In this document: in pieces, positions 1 to 9,675 of the stretch
How positions within the stretch are numbered: position 1 is the first letter of the stretch
How the letters are laid out: each line of letters opens with the position of its first letter
Origin: Pedobacter cryoconitis
GTDB lineage: Bacteria; Bacteroidota; Bacteroidia; Sphingobacteriales; Sphingobacteriaceae
Direction: 5' to 3'
DNA length: 64,000 bases
NCBI RefSeq assembly: GCF_001590605.1
Contig: NZ_CP014504.1
Location: forward strand, 930,001-994,000
Notes under the pieces: model-generated
What the model was told of the DNA's origin: nothing
Seen by the model: only the letters and a program-made list of their open reading frames with translations
Databases searched by the model: none
Made by a program: the position numbers and the translations under genes

Positions 1-816
1 GTCTAAATTAGCAGGTATATTAGCAATACTGCTGCAAGTCCCTATCGCAGTGGCTGATGGGATAATGTTATTGTTCCAGTACTTTTTAATGCCTTTCATC
101 CCTCCGGCCACGAAGGCGTAAAGGGTGAAAATAACCACAAAATAAAAAGCCCCGGTCCCGTAGTAGAGTCCGAGGGACCTGGCATAAGTCCCAAATAACT
201 GGGGGCCAAAAACACCGACCTGGTAGGCGAAATAAGCTCCAAGTCCTAAGGGAGCCAGTTTCATGATAATAATAAATACATTTTTGAAAACTTCATTTCC
301 CGCAGTCAGGAAATTGGAAAAAGCCGTTCCATAGGAGCCAGAACGTAAAGTCGCAAAACCGGTCAGTACAGAGAATATAATCATGGCCAGCATACTTTTC
401 CTGGATAGCAATTCAAAGAACTCGCTGGTGGTCAATAGTTGCGTAATCTGATCACCAAAAGGTTTTTTAACTATAGTTTCTGCGAGCGGAGTATTGGTCA
501 TGTGCTCATGAACAGGGAAAATCCGGACTGCCATGATAGTTAAAGAAGCGGAAACCAGAATGGTCGATAGAAATACCAAAACCATCACTGCCATCATTTT
601 ACTGAGTTTGTTAGTTTCTTTCAGGCCACCAATAGCCGATGAAATAGAGAAAAATACCAGCGGGATTACAGCAGTAAATAAAAGATTAAGGAATATTTCT
701 CCAATAGGCTTTAATACTTTAACACGTTCGCCAAATATTAAGCCGGCCAAACTACCGGCAATGATACCAGCTATCAGCCAGATTATTCCTTTATAACTCT
801 TATAGAAGCTGTTCAT
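1..816 (-). CDS. Dicarboxylate/amino acid:cation symporter (DAACS family), C-terminus cut off by window edge
   Basis: Reading the minus strand from an ATG at 816, the frame stays open for 272 codons and runs off the left edge, so the C-terminal part is missing. The product is a polytopic inner-membrane protein of the GltP/DctA (DAACS) family. It has long hydrophobic helices, the family-like segment FTAVIPLVFFSISSAIGG at residues 47-64, and the beginning of the serine-rich substrate loop (ATAIGTCSSIANIP, about 255-268) at the last visible codons. Known members take up glutamate, aspartate or C4-dicarboxylates with Na+ or H+; the substrate cannot be fixed from sequence. The gene diverges from the GH125 gene with about 190 bases between them. 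Confidence 0.9.
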   Translation of the reverse strand, partial: MNSFYKSYKGIIWLIAGIIAGSLAGLIFGERVKVLKPIGEIFLNLLFTAVIPLVFFSISSAIGGLKETNKLSKMMAVMVLVFLSTILVSASLTIMAVRIFPVHEHMTNTPLAETIVKKPFGDQITQLLTTSEFFELLSRKSMLAMIIFSVLTGFATLRSGSYGTAFSNFLTAGNEVFKNVFIIIMKLAPLGLGAYFAYQVGVFGPQLFGTYARSLGLYYGTGAFYFVVIFTLYAFVAGGMKGIKKYWNNNIIPSATAIGTCSSIANIPANLD

Positions 817-1007
817 GAGGCTAATATAGTTTTTATTGAGATAAAATAACTATTAAAATACTAGACATTATAGCGTGCCTGCTCATAATATAAATACAAA
901 GAGGCTCCGATATCTAAAAAAAATATATAATATTGGCAGCTTGTTTGATGCTTTAACCTGGAAGCGCCTGAATTTTACAGACGCGGAGTTAATCTGATAG
1001 ATAATTA

Positions 1008-2426
1008 ATGAAAAGAAGATCATTTGTGCAGAAGGCGGGACTTTTAACTGCTGCCCTGGTGTCGGGAAAAATGTTATCATTTGCCGCTGACCCCGGGTTT
1101 CCAATTGTAAGAAAATCAATAGAGCTACGTCGTTTTACCAGCAGAGCAGTTGAAAATGCGATTACAGAATTTACAGATAAAGTGAAAAATAAAGAGCTTG
1201 GCTGGTTATTCAATAATTGTTTTCCAAATGCACTGGATAATCTGGTTACTTATAGCGAAGTGGGCGGAAAGCCGGATACGTTTTTAAATACCGGAGATGT
1301 AGATGCCATGTGGCTGAGAGACAGTAGTGTTCATATGTGGACTTATTTGCCGTTTTTAAAGCGCGATAAAGGCTTGAGGAACCTGGTGGGCGGGGTCATT
1401 AACAGGCAGATGTCTTATGTTCTTAAAGATCCTTATGCCAGCTCTTTTTATAATGACCCGCTAAAAGTGGGTTCTATGAAAGATGACCTGACTACGATGC
1501 TCCCTGGTGTACATGAGCGCAAATGGGAACTCGATTCGCTGTGTTATCCTATCCGCTTGTCTTACAGATATTGGCAGCAGACTAAAGACACCAGTTTTTT
1601 TGATGCCAAATGGCAAGATGCAATAAAAACTATTCTGAAGACTTTTAAAGAGCAGCAGCGTAAGGACAATTCCGGGCCTTATCATTTCCAGCGTACCACT
1701 TTGTGGGCAACTGATAGTTTGCCGATGGAAGGATTTGGTTATCCGGTAAAACCAGTCGGATTGATTTGTTCTGCTTTCAGACCAAGTGAAGATGCGACCG
1801 TTTTTTCTTTCCTGGTTCCTTCAAATTTCTTTGCAGTAGTGAGTTTGCGTCAGGCTGCTGAACTATTCAGGGTAATTAAAGCCGATGAGTCATTGGCTAA
1901 AGAGATGGAAGCGCTTGCATTGGAAGTGAGATTGGCCTTGCAAAAATATGCAATTATAGAGCATGCCACCTATGGTAAAGTCTATGCTTATGAAGTGAAC
2001 GGAATGGGAAGTTATAACCTCATGGATGATGCCAATGTACCCAGTTTGCTTGCTTTACCATATTTGGGTGCTATCTCTATGACAGATCCGGTATATCTGA
2101 ATACAAGGAAAATGGTCCATTCTGTGGATAATCCATTTTTTTATAAAGGAAGTTTGGCCGAAGGAATAGGAAGCCCGCGTATTACCAAACATATGATCTG
2201 GCCAATGAGTATTATTTCCAGAGGATTGACCAGCACGGATGACGAAGAAATTAAGCTTTGTTTGAAAATGCTGCAGAAATGTCATGGAGATACAGGTGTT
2301 TTACATGAGTCTTTTGATCCGGATAACCCGAAACAATTTACTGGCTCTCCCTATGCCAGGGCAAATAGTTTGTTTGCAGAGTTTTTGTGGAAAACCTATC
2401 AGGAACGGCCTTATTTATTGGTTTAG
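1008..2426 (+). CDS. Glycoside hydrolase family 125 (exo-alpha-mannosidase)
   Basis: This 472-residue protein belongs to GH125 (formerly DUF1237), metal-independent enzymes that remove terminal alpha-1,6-mannose. Visible family blocks are GDVDAMWLRDSS (residues 96-107), ELDSLCY (174-180) and RPSEDAT (258-264); the last lies where the family's general acid Asp is expected. The length is usual for the family. The N-terminus, with two arginines followed by SFVQKAGLLTAAL and then an Ala-rich stretch, looks like a Tat-type or lipoprotein-free signal, so the enzyme is probably periplasmic. It seems to be a single-gene unit rather than part of a SusCD locus. Family assignment is firm; the natural glycan is unknown. 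Confidence 0.92.
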   Translation: MKRRSFVQKAGLLTAALVSGKMLSFAADPGFPIVRKSIELRRFTSRAVENAITEFTDKVKNKELGWLFNNCFPNALDNLVTYSEVGGKPDTFLNTGDVDAMWLRDSSVHMWTYLPFLKRDKGLRNLVGGVINRQMSYVLKDPYASSFYNDPLKVGSMKDDLTTMLPGVHERKWELDSLCYPIRLSYRYWQQTKDTSFFDAKWQDAIKTILKTFKEQQRKDNSGPYHFQRTTLWATDSLPMEGFGYPVKPVGLICSAFRPSEDATVFSFLVPSNFFAVVSLRQAAELFRVIKADESLAKEMEALALEVRLALQKYAIIEHATYGKVYAYEVNGMGSYNLMDDANVPSLLALPYLGAISMTDPVYLNTRKMVHSVDNPFFYKGSLAEGIGSPRITKHMIWPMSIISRGLTSTDDEEIKLCLKMLQKCHGDTGVLHESFDPDNPKQFTGSPYARANSLFAEFLWKTYQERPYLLV

Positions 2427-2510
2427 CTTCTATAGGAGCTTTATTGTCATCGAAATGAAATTATGAAGAATGCTTAACATTAACTTAACATTAGGTTGGC
2501 ATATTTGTAA

Positions 2511-2720
2511 ATGTTCTTACCGATACTCGCTGCCACGTTTTACTTATTTACATTTATAGCTGCTTTTAAAATGGAAACCCCTTTAAAAGGGTTGCTGTTT
2601 ATTCTTGCTGTTGCAGGGATCAGTGCTATACTTTATCTTTTTATTCTGTTTCCAGGTATATCTGGTGTCGCGGTGGCATTGATGCTGGGTGCATTTATTT
2701 TACGTCAGGGAAGCCGGTAA
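2511..2720 (+). CDS. Small two-to-three helix membrane protein, unknown function
   Basis: This 69-residue protein is almost entirely hydrophobic: helices cover about residues 3-19, 25-44 and 47-62, and the end is basic (RQGSR). I do not recognise a family. The chosen ATG opens directly inside the first helix. A CATATTTG stretch resembling a -7 box ends only a few bases upstream, so the mRNA may be nearly leaderless or the promoter may lie further up. The direct repeat TTAACATTA precedes it. The gene converges on the DUF4397 lipoprotein gene, with a terminator hairpin between them. It is probably real because frame, composition and context fit, but no function can be given. Confidence 0.6.
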   Translation: MFLPILAATFYLFTFIAAFKMETPLKGLLFILAVAGISAILYLFILFPGISGVAVALMLGAFILRQGSR

Positions 2721-2726
2721 AAAAAA

Positions 2727-2754
2727 ACCACCTGGCTAAAAAGCTCAGATGGTT
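2727..2754 (-). terminator. Hairpin terminator between convergent genes
   Basis: AACCACCTGGCT and AGCTCAGATGGTT form an imperfect stem with wobble pairs and one bulge. The A-run on the plus strand at 2720-2727 becomes a T-run after the stem on the minus strand, so it mainly serves the DUF4397 gene. Confidence 0.55.
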
Positions 2755-2780
2755 TATATTCCTGTTGAATACTGGTGTAC

Positions 2781-3506
2781 TTAAAACCTGTGAAGGCTTG
2801 AAGTGATGCTTAATTGTTTCGCTGGAACTGTTGCTCCCAGTAAGCCTTTAGCATAGATCGTATAAAAGTTTCCGGCTGTAATTTCCACATCTGCAAGCGT
2901 AGCAGCAACTGCTTTGGTAGTTGGGTTAACCAGTGATACTTTGTATTTAGCTGGTTTAAGGTTTTTAAACACTGTGTACTCCTTGAAAGCCCTGTTTTTG
3001 AACGAAGTCGTATCTCCATCAATAACCAGGTCATAAGCTGGCGAGTTTGAAGAAAGGTTGATAAAACGTATTTTACCCTGACCTGCAGCAGGTGCAGTGA
3101 AGTCATCTTTAATCACAAGGAAAGCAGAGCTATCAGCTTTGTTAATCGTCTGACTGGTGATGTAAAGCGAGTGATACTGGTTGGTTACCAGGTCAAAGTT
3201 CGAACGGTAAAAAGTTTCTACCGAACCTGCTTTCGCTAAAGCCCCCAACTGTTTTCCTGAAATCAGCGTAAAATAGTTATAGGTCTTTCCATAAGGTAAA
3301 GAAACTGAACTTACTTTTCTGTTGTTCAGAATAAAATCGATAGAATCATTGAGCGGTGAAGCATTTGTAATCGATAATGCTGAACGGTCCTGCTGAATAG
3401 GGCTATCTTTTTTACAAGCATTGAAAGAAAGAACAGCACCAGTAATTGCGGTAAGGACTAAAGTTCTCTTGATGTTTTTCGAAAATGAAGTAAGATTAAA
3501 TTTCAT
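2781..3506 (-). CDS. DUF4397 domain lipoprotein
   Basis: This 241-residue protein starts with a type II signal peptide; LSFNAC gives a lipidated Cys at residue 31 followed by KKD. The mature part reads as two beta-rich DUF4397 units: SALSITNASPLNDSIDFILN, with the later YNYFTLISGKQ, and a second one around IRFINLSSNSPAYDLVIDG. The domain is common in Bacteroidota surface lipoproteins of unknown function. The gene stands alone on the minus strand, with a terminator just past its stop. It shares the 260-base upstream region with the divergent ECF sigma factor gene, so it could be a target of that sigma factor; this is inference only. Confidence 0.85.
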   Translation of the reverse strand: MKFNLTSFSKNIKRTLVLTAITGAVLSFNACKKDSPIQQDRSALSITNASPLNDSIDFILNNRKVSSVSLPYGKTYNYFTLISGKQLGALAKAGSVETFYRSNFDLVTNQYHSLYITSQTINKADSSAFLVIKDDFTAPAAGQGKIRFINLSSNSPAYDLVIDGDTTSFKNRAFKEYTVFKNLKPAKYKVSLVNPTTKAVAATLADVEITAGNFYTIYAKGLLGATVPAKQLSITSSLHRF

Positions 3507-3787
3507 GTCTTAAATGTTTTAATAAGATTTATTGAGTGTTTTTGGAGGTAAAACGTAGCCAGATTAGAAAACGCTACAACGTTTCTGGAGAAATATTGAA
3601 AATGGAAGAAAAAGCCCATATTTGTAAATTTATTGAATGTTGCTGTAGCGTTATGCCGGTGAGCTGCGTTTATGCTTTTAATCCGGTTCTGTTAAATTAA
3701 TGGAGATGGTTACAATCTGCGTTCAGGCAGGGTATAATAGATATAATGACTTATTAGGTTTAGCGAAGCGTGGATAATAAAAATACA

Positions 3788-4348
3788 ATGTTCCAGGAGA
3801 TCATTGCGGGTCTTGGTGCGCGTGATGAGCGTATACAAGAACGTATTTATGTCCACTACTGGGGTTATCTGATGGGTATATCGACACGTTATTTTAAGGA
3901 TAGAAACGCTGCTAAGGAGGTGGTAAACGATAGTTTTATGAAGGCATTTAAAACCATGTATGACTTCAGGCATGACCACAATCTAATAGATTTTCAAAAA
4001 ACTTTTAAGGCCTGGCTGGCCAAAATAACGGTTCGTACTGCATTGGATAGGATCAGGGCCAGCAAATCTGTGCTGAGCTATGTAGATGAATATGAAGAGG
4101 GGACTGTGGGTTATGTGGAAGTAGAAGAGAAGCTTTTTGCTGAAGATATTCTGAAGCTCCTGCATGGGATCCCTGATTTACACCGTACTGTTTTCAATCT
4201 TTATGAGATTGAAGGCTTCAGCCATGACGAAATAGCTTCATTGTTAACAATCCCGGTCAGCTCGAGCCGGACTTATCTTACCCGGGCAAAGCAAAAGTTA
4301 AGGGAACTCTATAAAAAAAGCATTGAAATTACTGATGGAATATCCTAA
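3788..4348 (+). CDS. ECF RNA polymerase sigma factor, partner of the downstream envelope-spanning anti-sigma protein
   Basis: Sigma-70 region 2 covers roughly residues 20-90 (YVHYWGYLMGISTRYFKDR and AAKEVVNDSFMKAF). Region 4 covers roughly 125-180 (LHRTVFNLYEIEGFSHDEIA followed by the recognition helix near VSSSRTYLTRAKQKL). It should recruit RNA polymerase to a small stress or envelope regulon. I chose the ATG at 3788, behind an A-rich leader; a GTG at 3770 would add six residues. The stop overlaps the next gene by 14 bases, so the two are translationally coupled. The pairing with an anti-sigma/outer-membrane-barrel protein matches the ECF21 sigma factors (Das) described with Dma proteins in Bacteroides thetaiotaomicron. 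Confidence 0.88.
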   Translation: MFQEIIAGLGARDERIQERIYVHYWGYLMGISTRYFKDRNAAKEVVNDSFMKAFKTMYDFRHDHNLIDFQKTFKAWLAKITVRTALDRIRASKSVLSYVDEYEEGTVGYVEVEEKLFAEDILKLLHGIPDLHRTVFNLYEIEGFSHDEIASLLTIPVSSSRTYLTRAKQKLRELYKKSIEITDGIS

Positions 4349-5645
4349 GAAAGAACTGATAAAGGAGATTGCTGATCTTTTCGAAGATTATCAGGAAACC
4401 TATGTGCCGGGAGAATGGGAGTCATTTTCAAAGGTAAAAAAGAAGAAGAAGTACCCGTTTGCTGCGAACTGGATCAGAATTGCAGCAGTATTTATATTAA
4501 TGGCATCTGTATTGCCTTTTGCATTTAATCAATTATTCCGTCAGGAAAAGACTCCCCGGATAGCTGTTATCAAGCAGGTTGCCCCGAAGGTACAGGGACC
4601 ATTGGCTGCTGGTGCTGGCAGTAAAGCGGCAACGCCTGCAGAAGAAGGCCTGGTTAACGCAGGTCAATCCGTTGTGGTTGCTCAATCTGCAGAAAGCGTG
4701 GCTTTGAATAATGGTAATCGTTCTGGTATGGCTCAGGCAAGTGCAGAAGATGTTGTTTCTGAAATCAGGCGGCAACAGGTTCCGGATACGGTTTCTTCCG
4801 GAAAAATACAGTCCTTGCAGCTGCAGCAGGAATTAAGTCTGCAACAGAAAAAAACGGCACAGGAATATGCGTATGCTAAAGAAAGGATTCAAGCCTTTCC
4901 GCAGGCAGGCGCTAAAGATACAGCGAGCCTTGCTCCGCATGAAAAATTAACGACGGCCGAATTTCTGCTGGCTGAATCAAAGCATGCGGGCAAAGCCTTG
5001 AAAGTTAAAGAACAAAAAGGATCAGATTGGGATTTTGGATTACAGGTGATGCCAACTGCGACCAGTGACCGGATGAATATCGGGGGTGGGGTGACTACGG
5101 CTTACCGCCTTTCTGATAAGTTCTCGCTAAGCTCGGGAATTTCATATCTCCAGATGCAGGCTGCGGGAGAGGTTCCGGCACAAGGGAACAGTGGAGCGGG
5201 CATCAGTACTTTTGCTGAGAAAAAGCTGGTCGGTGTTGACGCTAATCTGAAAGCTATAGATATTCCAATTGCGCTGGTTTATAAACTGAATAAGAGTTTT
5301 TATACGAGTGCAGGTATTTCTTTTTTCAGCGTGCTTAGCGAAAAAAGAAATAATACTTTTGAGCAGACTGCTCAGGTAGATTTGAATGGCTATGATTTTC
5401 AGACTGGTGGCCCTTCAACTTTTAAGGCGGTATCAGTTGAGCATGTCGAGGAGCCAACTGTAGAAAGGCATTTAAGGGGCAACAGTTATATTGGCTATTT
5501 TAATTTTTCTGTTGGACGTCAGCAAAATATCTTCAATAAATACAAAGTCCGCATCGAACCATTTATTAAAATCCCTGTAGGCAGACTTTCTTCAGAGGAT
5601 TTAAATTTAACGAATAGTGGTATCAAATTTCAACTGTCATTTTGA
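4335..5645 (+). CDS. Dma-like dual-membrane-spanning anti-sigma factor with C-terminal outer-membrane beta-barrel
   Basis: The 436-residue product has three parts. Residues 1-45 are short, acidic then lysine-rich, with the YVPGEWESF pattern seen in Bacteroidota anti-sigma N-termini. One transmembrane helix follows (about 46-65, WIRIAAVFILMASVLPFAF). After a long Ala/Gln-rich, poorly structured linker (about 75-220) comes a C-terminal barrel of the PF13568 type with alternating strands, ending in KFQLSF with a terminal Phe as in outer-membrane proteins. The protein should therefore link cytoplasm, inner membrane, periplasm and outer membrane. I use the ATG at 4335; a TTG at 4323 is also in frame. 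The fit to the Dma family is by architecture, not by alignment. Confidence 0.8.
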   Translation: MEYPKKELIKEIADLFEDYQETYVPGEWESFSKVKKKKKYPFAANWIRIAAVFILMASVLPFAFNQLFRQEKTPRIAVIKQVAPKVQGPLAAGAGSKAATPAEEGLVNAGQSVVVAQSAESVALNNGNRSGMAQASAEDVVSEIRRQQVPDTVSSGKIQSLQLQQELSLQQKKTAQEYAYAKERIQAFPQAGAKDTASLAPHEKLTTAEFLLAESKHAGKALKVKEQKGSDWDFGLQVMPTATSDRMNIGGGVTTAYRLSDKFSLSSGISYLQMQAAGEVPAQGNSGAGISTFAEKKLVGVDANLKAIDIPIALVYKLNKSFYTSAGISFFSVLSEKRNNTFEQTAQVDLNGYDFQTGGPSTFKAVSVEHVEEPTVERHLRGNSYIGYFNFSVGRQQNIFNKYKVRIEPFIKIPVGRLSSEDLNLTNSGIKFQLSF

Positions 5646-5932
5646 TAATTTTCAGGATTATTCATTTTATGGCCTGATGTTTGACGTGTTGCGCACAGTA
5701 CATTTGCCTGTCTGACTTTTCTACTTATTAAAGCAATATGTTTTGCTTGTCAGTCAGTTCTTTTAAGAAATTAGCGAAAATCATCGTCTTTTTTCTGAAG
5801 AATGTATTTATTTATCATTAGTTGTAATAAACTATAATGTTTTAGCTTAAAAAATAACTTAATGATGTAAATATTATGTTAAATAATTTCTAATTTTATT
5901 TCAAAACAAACTCACGATTTAAATAATATACA

Positions 5933-6280
5933 ATGAAAACACTGGGACAGAAATTCAAAATTCTCCGTCAAAAAAGAGGCCTTAACCAAAAAACTATGGC
6001 CGAGTTATTAAAAGTATCTATTCCTGCTTATTCAAAATTGGAAACAGGCATTACTGATCCAAACTTCAGCAGGATTCATCAGATTGCAAAAGTACATGGC
6101 TTGGATATCAGACAACTATTGAATACAGGAGAGGATGATAAAAGCGAGGTAGGGGAAGAAAATGAACGCTTAAAGCAAAAAGTGATGGAACTTGAAACAA
6201 GTGTAATCCGTTTGCAGAGTAAGTTAATTGATCTTTATGATAAAGAAGATCTTCGTGCTAAACCGGGACAGTCTAAATAA
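5933..6280 (+). CDS. XRE-family helix-turn-helix regulator with coiled-coil tail
   Basis: This 115-residue protein has an N-terminal HTH_3 domain (residues 5-62: FKILRQKRGLNQKTMAELL, then VSIPAYSKLETGITDPN). A charged heptad-like helix (about 73-105, ENERLKQKVMELETSVIRL) follows, which probably dimerises it. It has no effector domain. The gene is monocistronic; about 290 AT-rich bases lie upstream and the TetR gene starts 150 bases downstream with its own promoter. Targets are unknown. This two-part architecture is common in Sphingobacteriaceae. Confidence 0.85.
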   Translation: MKTLGQKFKILRQKRGLNQKTMAELLKVSIPAYSKLETGITDPNFSRIHQIAKVHGLDIRQLLNTGEDDKSEVGEENERLKQKVMELETSVIRLQSKLIDLYDKEDLRAKPGQSK

Positions 6281-6378
6281 GAGGACAATCTTACAGCTTT
6301 TTTTATTTTTAATTTAATACCATTATCATTTCAATGTCGGATTTGACAGGGAAAGATTGTGGAATGAAATATTTACAA

Positions 6379-6409
6379 TACTTTTGGACCATAATTGAAT
6401 TTCGGTCTA
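6379..6409 (+). promoter_or_regulatory. Promoter and dyad operator in front of the TetR gene
   Basis: A -7 box TACTTTTG lies at 6379-6386, with TTG 19 bases upstream at 6357-6359. It overlaps the first bases of the dyad TGGACC-N13-GGTCTA (6385-6409). The dyad ends 21 bases before the ATG at 6431. A matching dyad with the same 13-base spacer precedes spt at 7147-7171. Confidence 0.7.
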
Positions 6410-6430
6410 ATTATTTATTAGCAGTTTTGA

Positions 6431-7048
6431 ATGGAAAAGGATGAGATTGTAATAGAGGAGATATTATCAGGAGCAAAGAAACTATTCGGTAAACATGGGT
6501 TGAAAAAAACAACCATGGAAGAGATAGCAACTGCTGCTGGTAAAGGAAAGAGTACGCTCTATTATTATTTTCCAAGCAAAATTGAGATCTTCGAGGCCGT
6601 TGTTGAAGATGAAATGAAAAATGTAGTGAAGCGGATCCGCGAAGCTGTCAACGTTTCATTAACGGCCAAAGAAAAACTAAAAGCTTATTTACAAGCACAA
6701 ATCACCTCTATAATAGGTTTTCATAGCTTTAGAGAGGTATTGTTTGATGATGTTGTTGATAGCATGAGAATGCTGATTTGTATCAAATCCAGGTATGAAC
6801 AGATTCAGATTGATATGATTACGGAAATCCTCCTTGGAGGAAGCCAGTCTGGCGAATTTAAAGAAATGACACTGGAAAGAATGAATAAGATTTCTTTCGT
6901 CATGGTCACCGTTTTTCGTGGACTGCATTTCCCTTTATCCATAGAACTTTCTGAGCAGCGGACACATGAATATTTTGATGAAATGATCGATATGCTAATT
7001 ACAGGGATAGGTAAGGATGCTTTAAAAAAGAAGACTGAGAATAATTAA
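6431..7048 (+). CDS. TetR/AcrR-family repressor, probable regulator of the sphingolipid locus
   Basis: This 205-residue protein has a typical TetR N-terminal HTH (about residues 10-56: AKKLFGKHGLKKTTMEEIA and KGKSTLYYYFPSKIEIFEAV) and an all-helical ligand-binding C-terminus typical of fatty-acid or drug sensing members. It is transcribed toward spt and ends 268 bases before it. The same dyad, T(A/G)GAC(C/T)-N13-GGTCTA, stands in front of its own start and in front of spt. I infer autoregulation and control of sphingolipid synthesis, with an acyl-CoA or sphingoid intermediate as a possible ligand. Family assignment is firm; the target assignment rests on the shared operator. Confidence 0.9.
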   Translation: MEKDEIVIEEILSGAKKLFGKHGLKKTTMEEIATAAGKGKSTLYYYFPSKIEIFEAVVEDEMKNVVKRIREAVNVSLTAKEKLKAYLQAQITSIIGFHSFREVLFDDVVDSMRMLICIKSRYEQIQIDMITEILLGGSQSGEFKEMTLERMNKISFVMVTVFRGLHFPLSIELSEQRTHEYFDEMIDMLITGIGKDALKKKTENN

Positions 7049-7146
7049 TCTGAAGGGTATTTCTTGTTTTAACGGGAAATATAAGGAAGATTAAAACAAT
7101 AAAATAAGAGATAAAAGGTGTAATTATTTATTTGACAATAATATTA

Positions 7147-7188
7147 TAGACTAAAATACGGTTATGGTCTAAGAATAATTTACTTTTG
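7147..7188 (+). promoter_or_regulatory. Dyad operator and promoter of the spt operon
   Basis: TAGACT-N13-GGTCTA (7147-7171) is followed ten bases later by the -7 box TACTTTTG (7181-7188). The dyad therefore covers the -33 region. The octamer is identical to the one in front of the TetR gene. The predicted leader before the spt ATG is about 120 bases. Confidence 0.7.
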
Positions 7189-7297
7189 TGTATCTTAAAA
7201 TTAACATATTTTTAATATATTAGATCATGTTTCATTGCGGTATTTTTTGTATTAGGCTGTGTATGAATAAAATAAATTATGAATCTATCTGAAGTAA

Positions 7298-8521
<1,224 letters not shown>

Positions 8522-8524
8522 GCT

Positions 8525-8689
8525 ATGAAACAGAGCGTTGCCCGTAATGGCAAAAAGGATTTGAGTTGTGTTCCTGAGTTATTTGTAGTTCAGGAGCATA
8601 TATTTAGCTTTTACAAGCCTGGTTTTAGGCAACGGTCTGTTAAAAATGGTCTTACTTCTTATTTGCAGTTATTTGAAAAAGCGATATGA
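8525..8689 (+). CDS. 54-residue protein encoded between spt and the SDR gene, unknown function
   Basis: The ATG lies three bases after the spt stop, and the stop codon overlaps the next start as ATGA (8686-8689). Such packing strongly suggests a translated, coupled gene. The product begins MKQSVARNGKKDLSCVPELF, is basic, has one Cys (about residue 15), and ends in a possible amphipathic helix (SYLQLFEKAI). It has no membrane helix. I recognise no family. It could be a regulatory subunit of the oxoamine synthase (eukaryotic SPT uses small activating subunits) or merely a coupling ORF; both are speculation. Confidence 0.55.
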   Translation: MKQSVARNGKKDLSCVPELFVVQEHIFSFYKPGFRQRSVKNGLTSYLQLFEKAI

Positions 8690-9675
8690 AAAAGCGTGTA
8701 TTGATAACTGGGGCAAGTGGTTTCGTTGGATACCATTTGATTGCTGCAGCCATTGCTTCTGATTTAGAAGTTTTCGCAGCAGTAAGGCCAACTAGTCATA
8801 TTAAACATCTTCAGGATTTTAATATACAATATACGCACCCTGATTTCAGTGATATCGATTCACTTCAAAAAGAGTTAGCAGAAAAACAATACAGTTACAT
8901 CATACATGCTTCTGGTATTACCAAAGCTAAAACTCAGGAAGAATACAATACTGTCAATGCAGTATATACTCAAAATCTTGCTTTAGCAGCCATTGCTGCA
9001 GATATCAACCTGGAGAAATTCATTTTTGTGAGCAGTCTTGCGGCGCTGGGGCCTTTAAAGGATCTGGCTGGCCTGATTGAAGACAATTCTCCTGCTCATC
9101 CTGTAACTAATTATGGCGCAAGCAAACTGTTGGCCGAACAATACCTGGCAGAAATCAAGGGATTACCACTGCTGGTTATACGCCCGACAGCAGTTTACGG
9201 GCCCAGGGAGAAAGATATTTTTATCTTACTACAAACTATAAATAAAGGACTGGAGCCGCATATCGGTAGTTTTAAACAGCAGATCAGTTTCATCTACGTG
9301 AAAGATCTTGCCAGAATTATTATAGAGGCGCTGTTCTCTGCTGTAACAAACAAACAGTATAATGTGTCTGATGGTGGTATCTATGACAGATACGCACTCG
9401 CAGAAGGGGTAAAGAAAGCATTGCAGAAAAAAACATGGAAGTTTCATCTTCCCGTTCCGGCAGTGGCCGGACTGGCAGCAGTTATGGAACTGATTTATAA
9501 AAATTCTGAGGATGCGCCTACACTGAATAAAGAAAAAATGAATGAACTGACGGCCATCAACTGGGCATGCAGTATTGAAGGACTCCAAAGAGATTTTGGG
9601 TTTAAACCTGTTTATAATCTGGAAAAAGGATTAGTAGAAACAGTAAATTGGTACAAGAATAATAAGTGGCTATAA
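8686..9675 (+). CDS. NAD(P)-dependent extended SDR (epimerase/dehydratase family), candidate ketosphinganine or ceramide-pathway reductase
   Basis: This 329-residue Rossmann protein has GASGFVG (9-15), a serine pair at 116-117 and the catalytic YGASK (143-147), as in extended SDRs. In Bacteroides and Caulobacter, NAD-dependent epimerase-like proteins act in bacterial sphingolipid synthesis (CerR-type reductases). Position right after spt, with ATGA overlap to the small ORF, suggests this one reduces the keto group of the SPT product or of oxo-ceramide. The substrate is inferred from context only; a sugar epimerase role is less likely here. Confidence 0.85.
   Translation: MKKRVLITGASGFVGYHLIAAAIASDLEVFAAVRPTSHIKHLQDFNIQYTHPDFSDIDSLQKELAEKQYSYIIHASGITKAKTQEEYNTVNAVYTQNLALAAIAADINLEKFIFVSSLAALGPLKDLAGLIEDNSPAHPVTNYGASKLLAEQYLAEIKGLPLLVIRPTAVYGPREKDIFILLQTINKGLEPHIGSFKQQISFIYVKDLARIIIEALFSAVTNKQYNVSDGGIYDRYALAEGVKKALQKKTWKFHLPVPAVAGLAAVMELIYKNSEDAPTLNKEKMNELTAINWACSIEGLQRDFGFKPVYNLEKGLVETVNWYKNNKWL

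Noticed and set aside
533..796. 87-codon plus-strand frame near the left edge
   Set aside because: The minus strand encodes the symporter through this stretch; the plus frame is its shadow.
3570..3652. AACGCTACA ... TGTAGCGTT arms upstream of the sigma gene
   Set aside because: Arms of 9 bases are perfect but 65 bases apart with no clear link to a promoter; too weak to call an operator.
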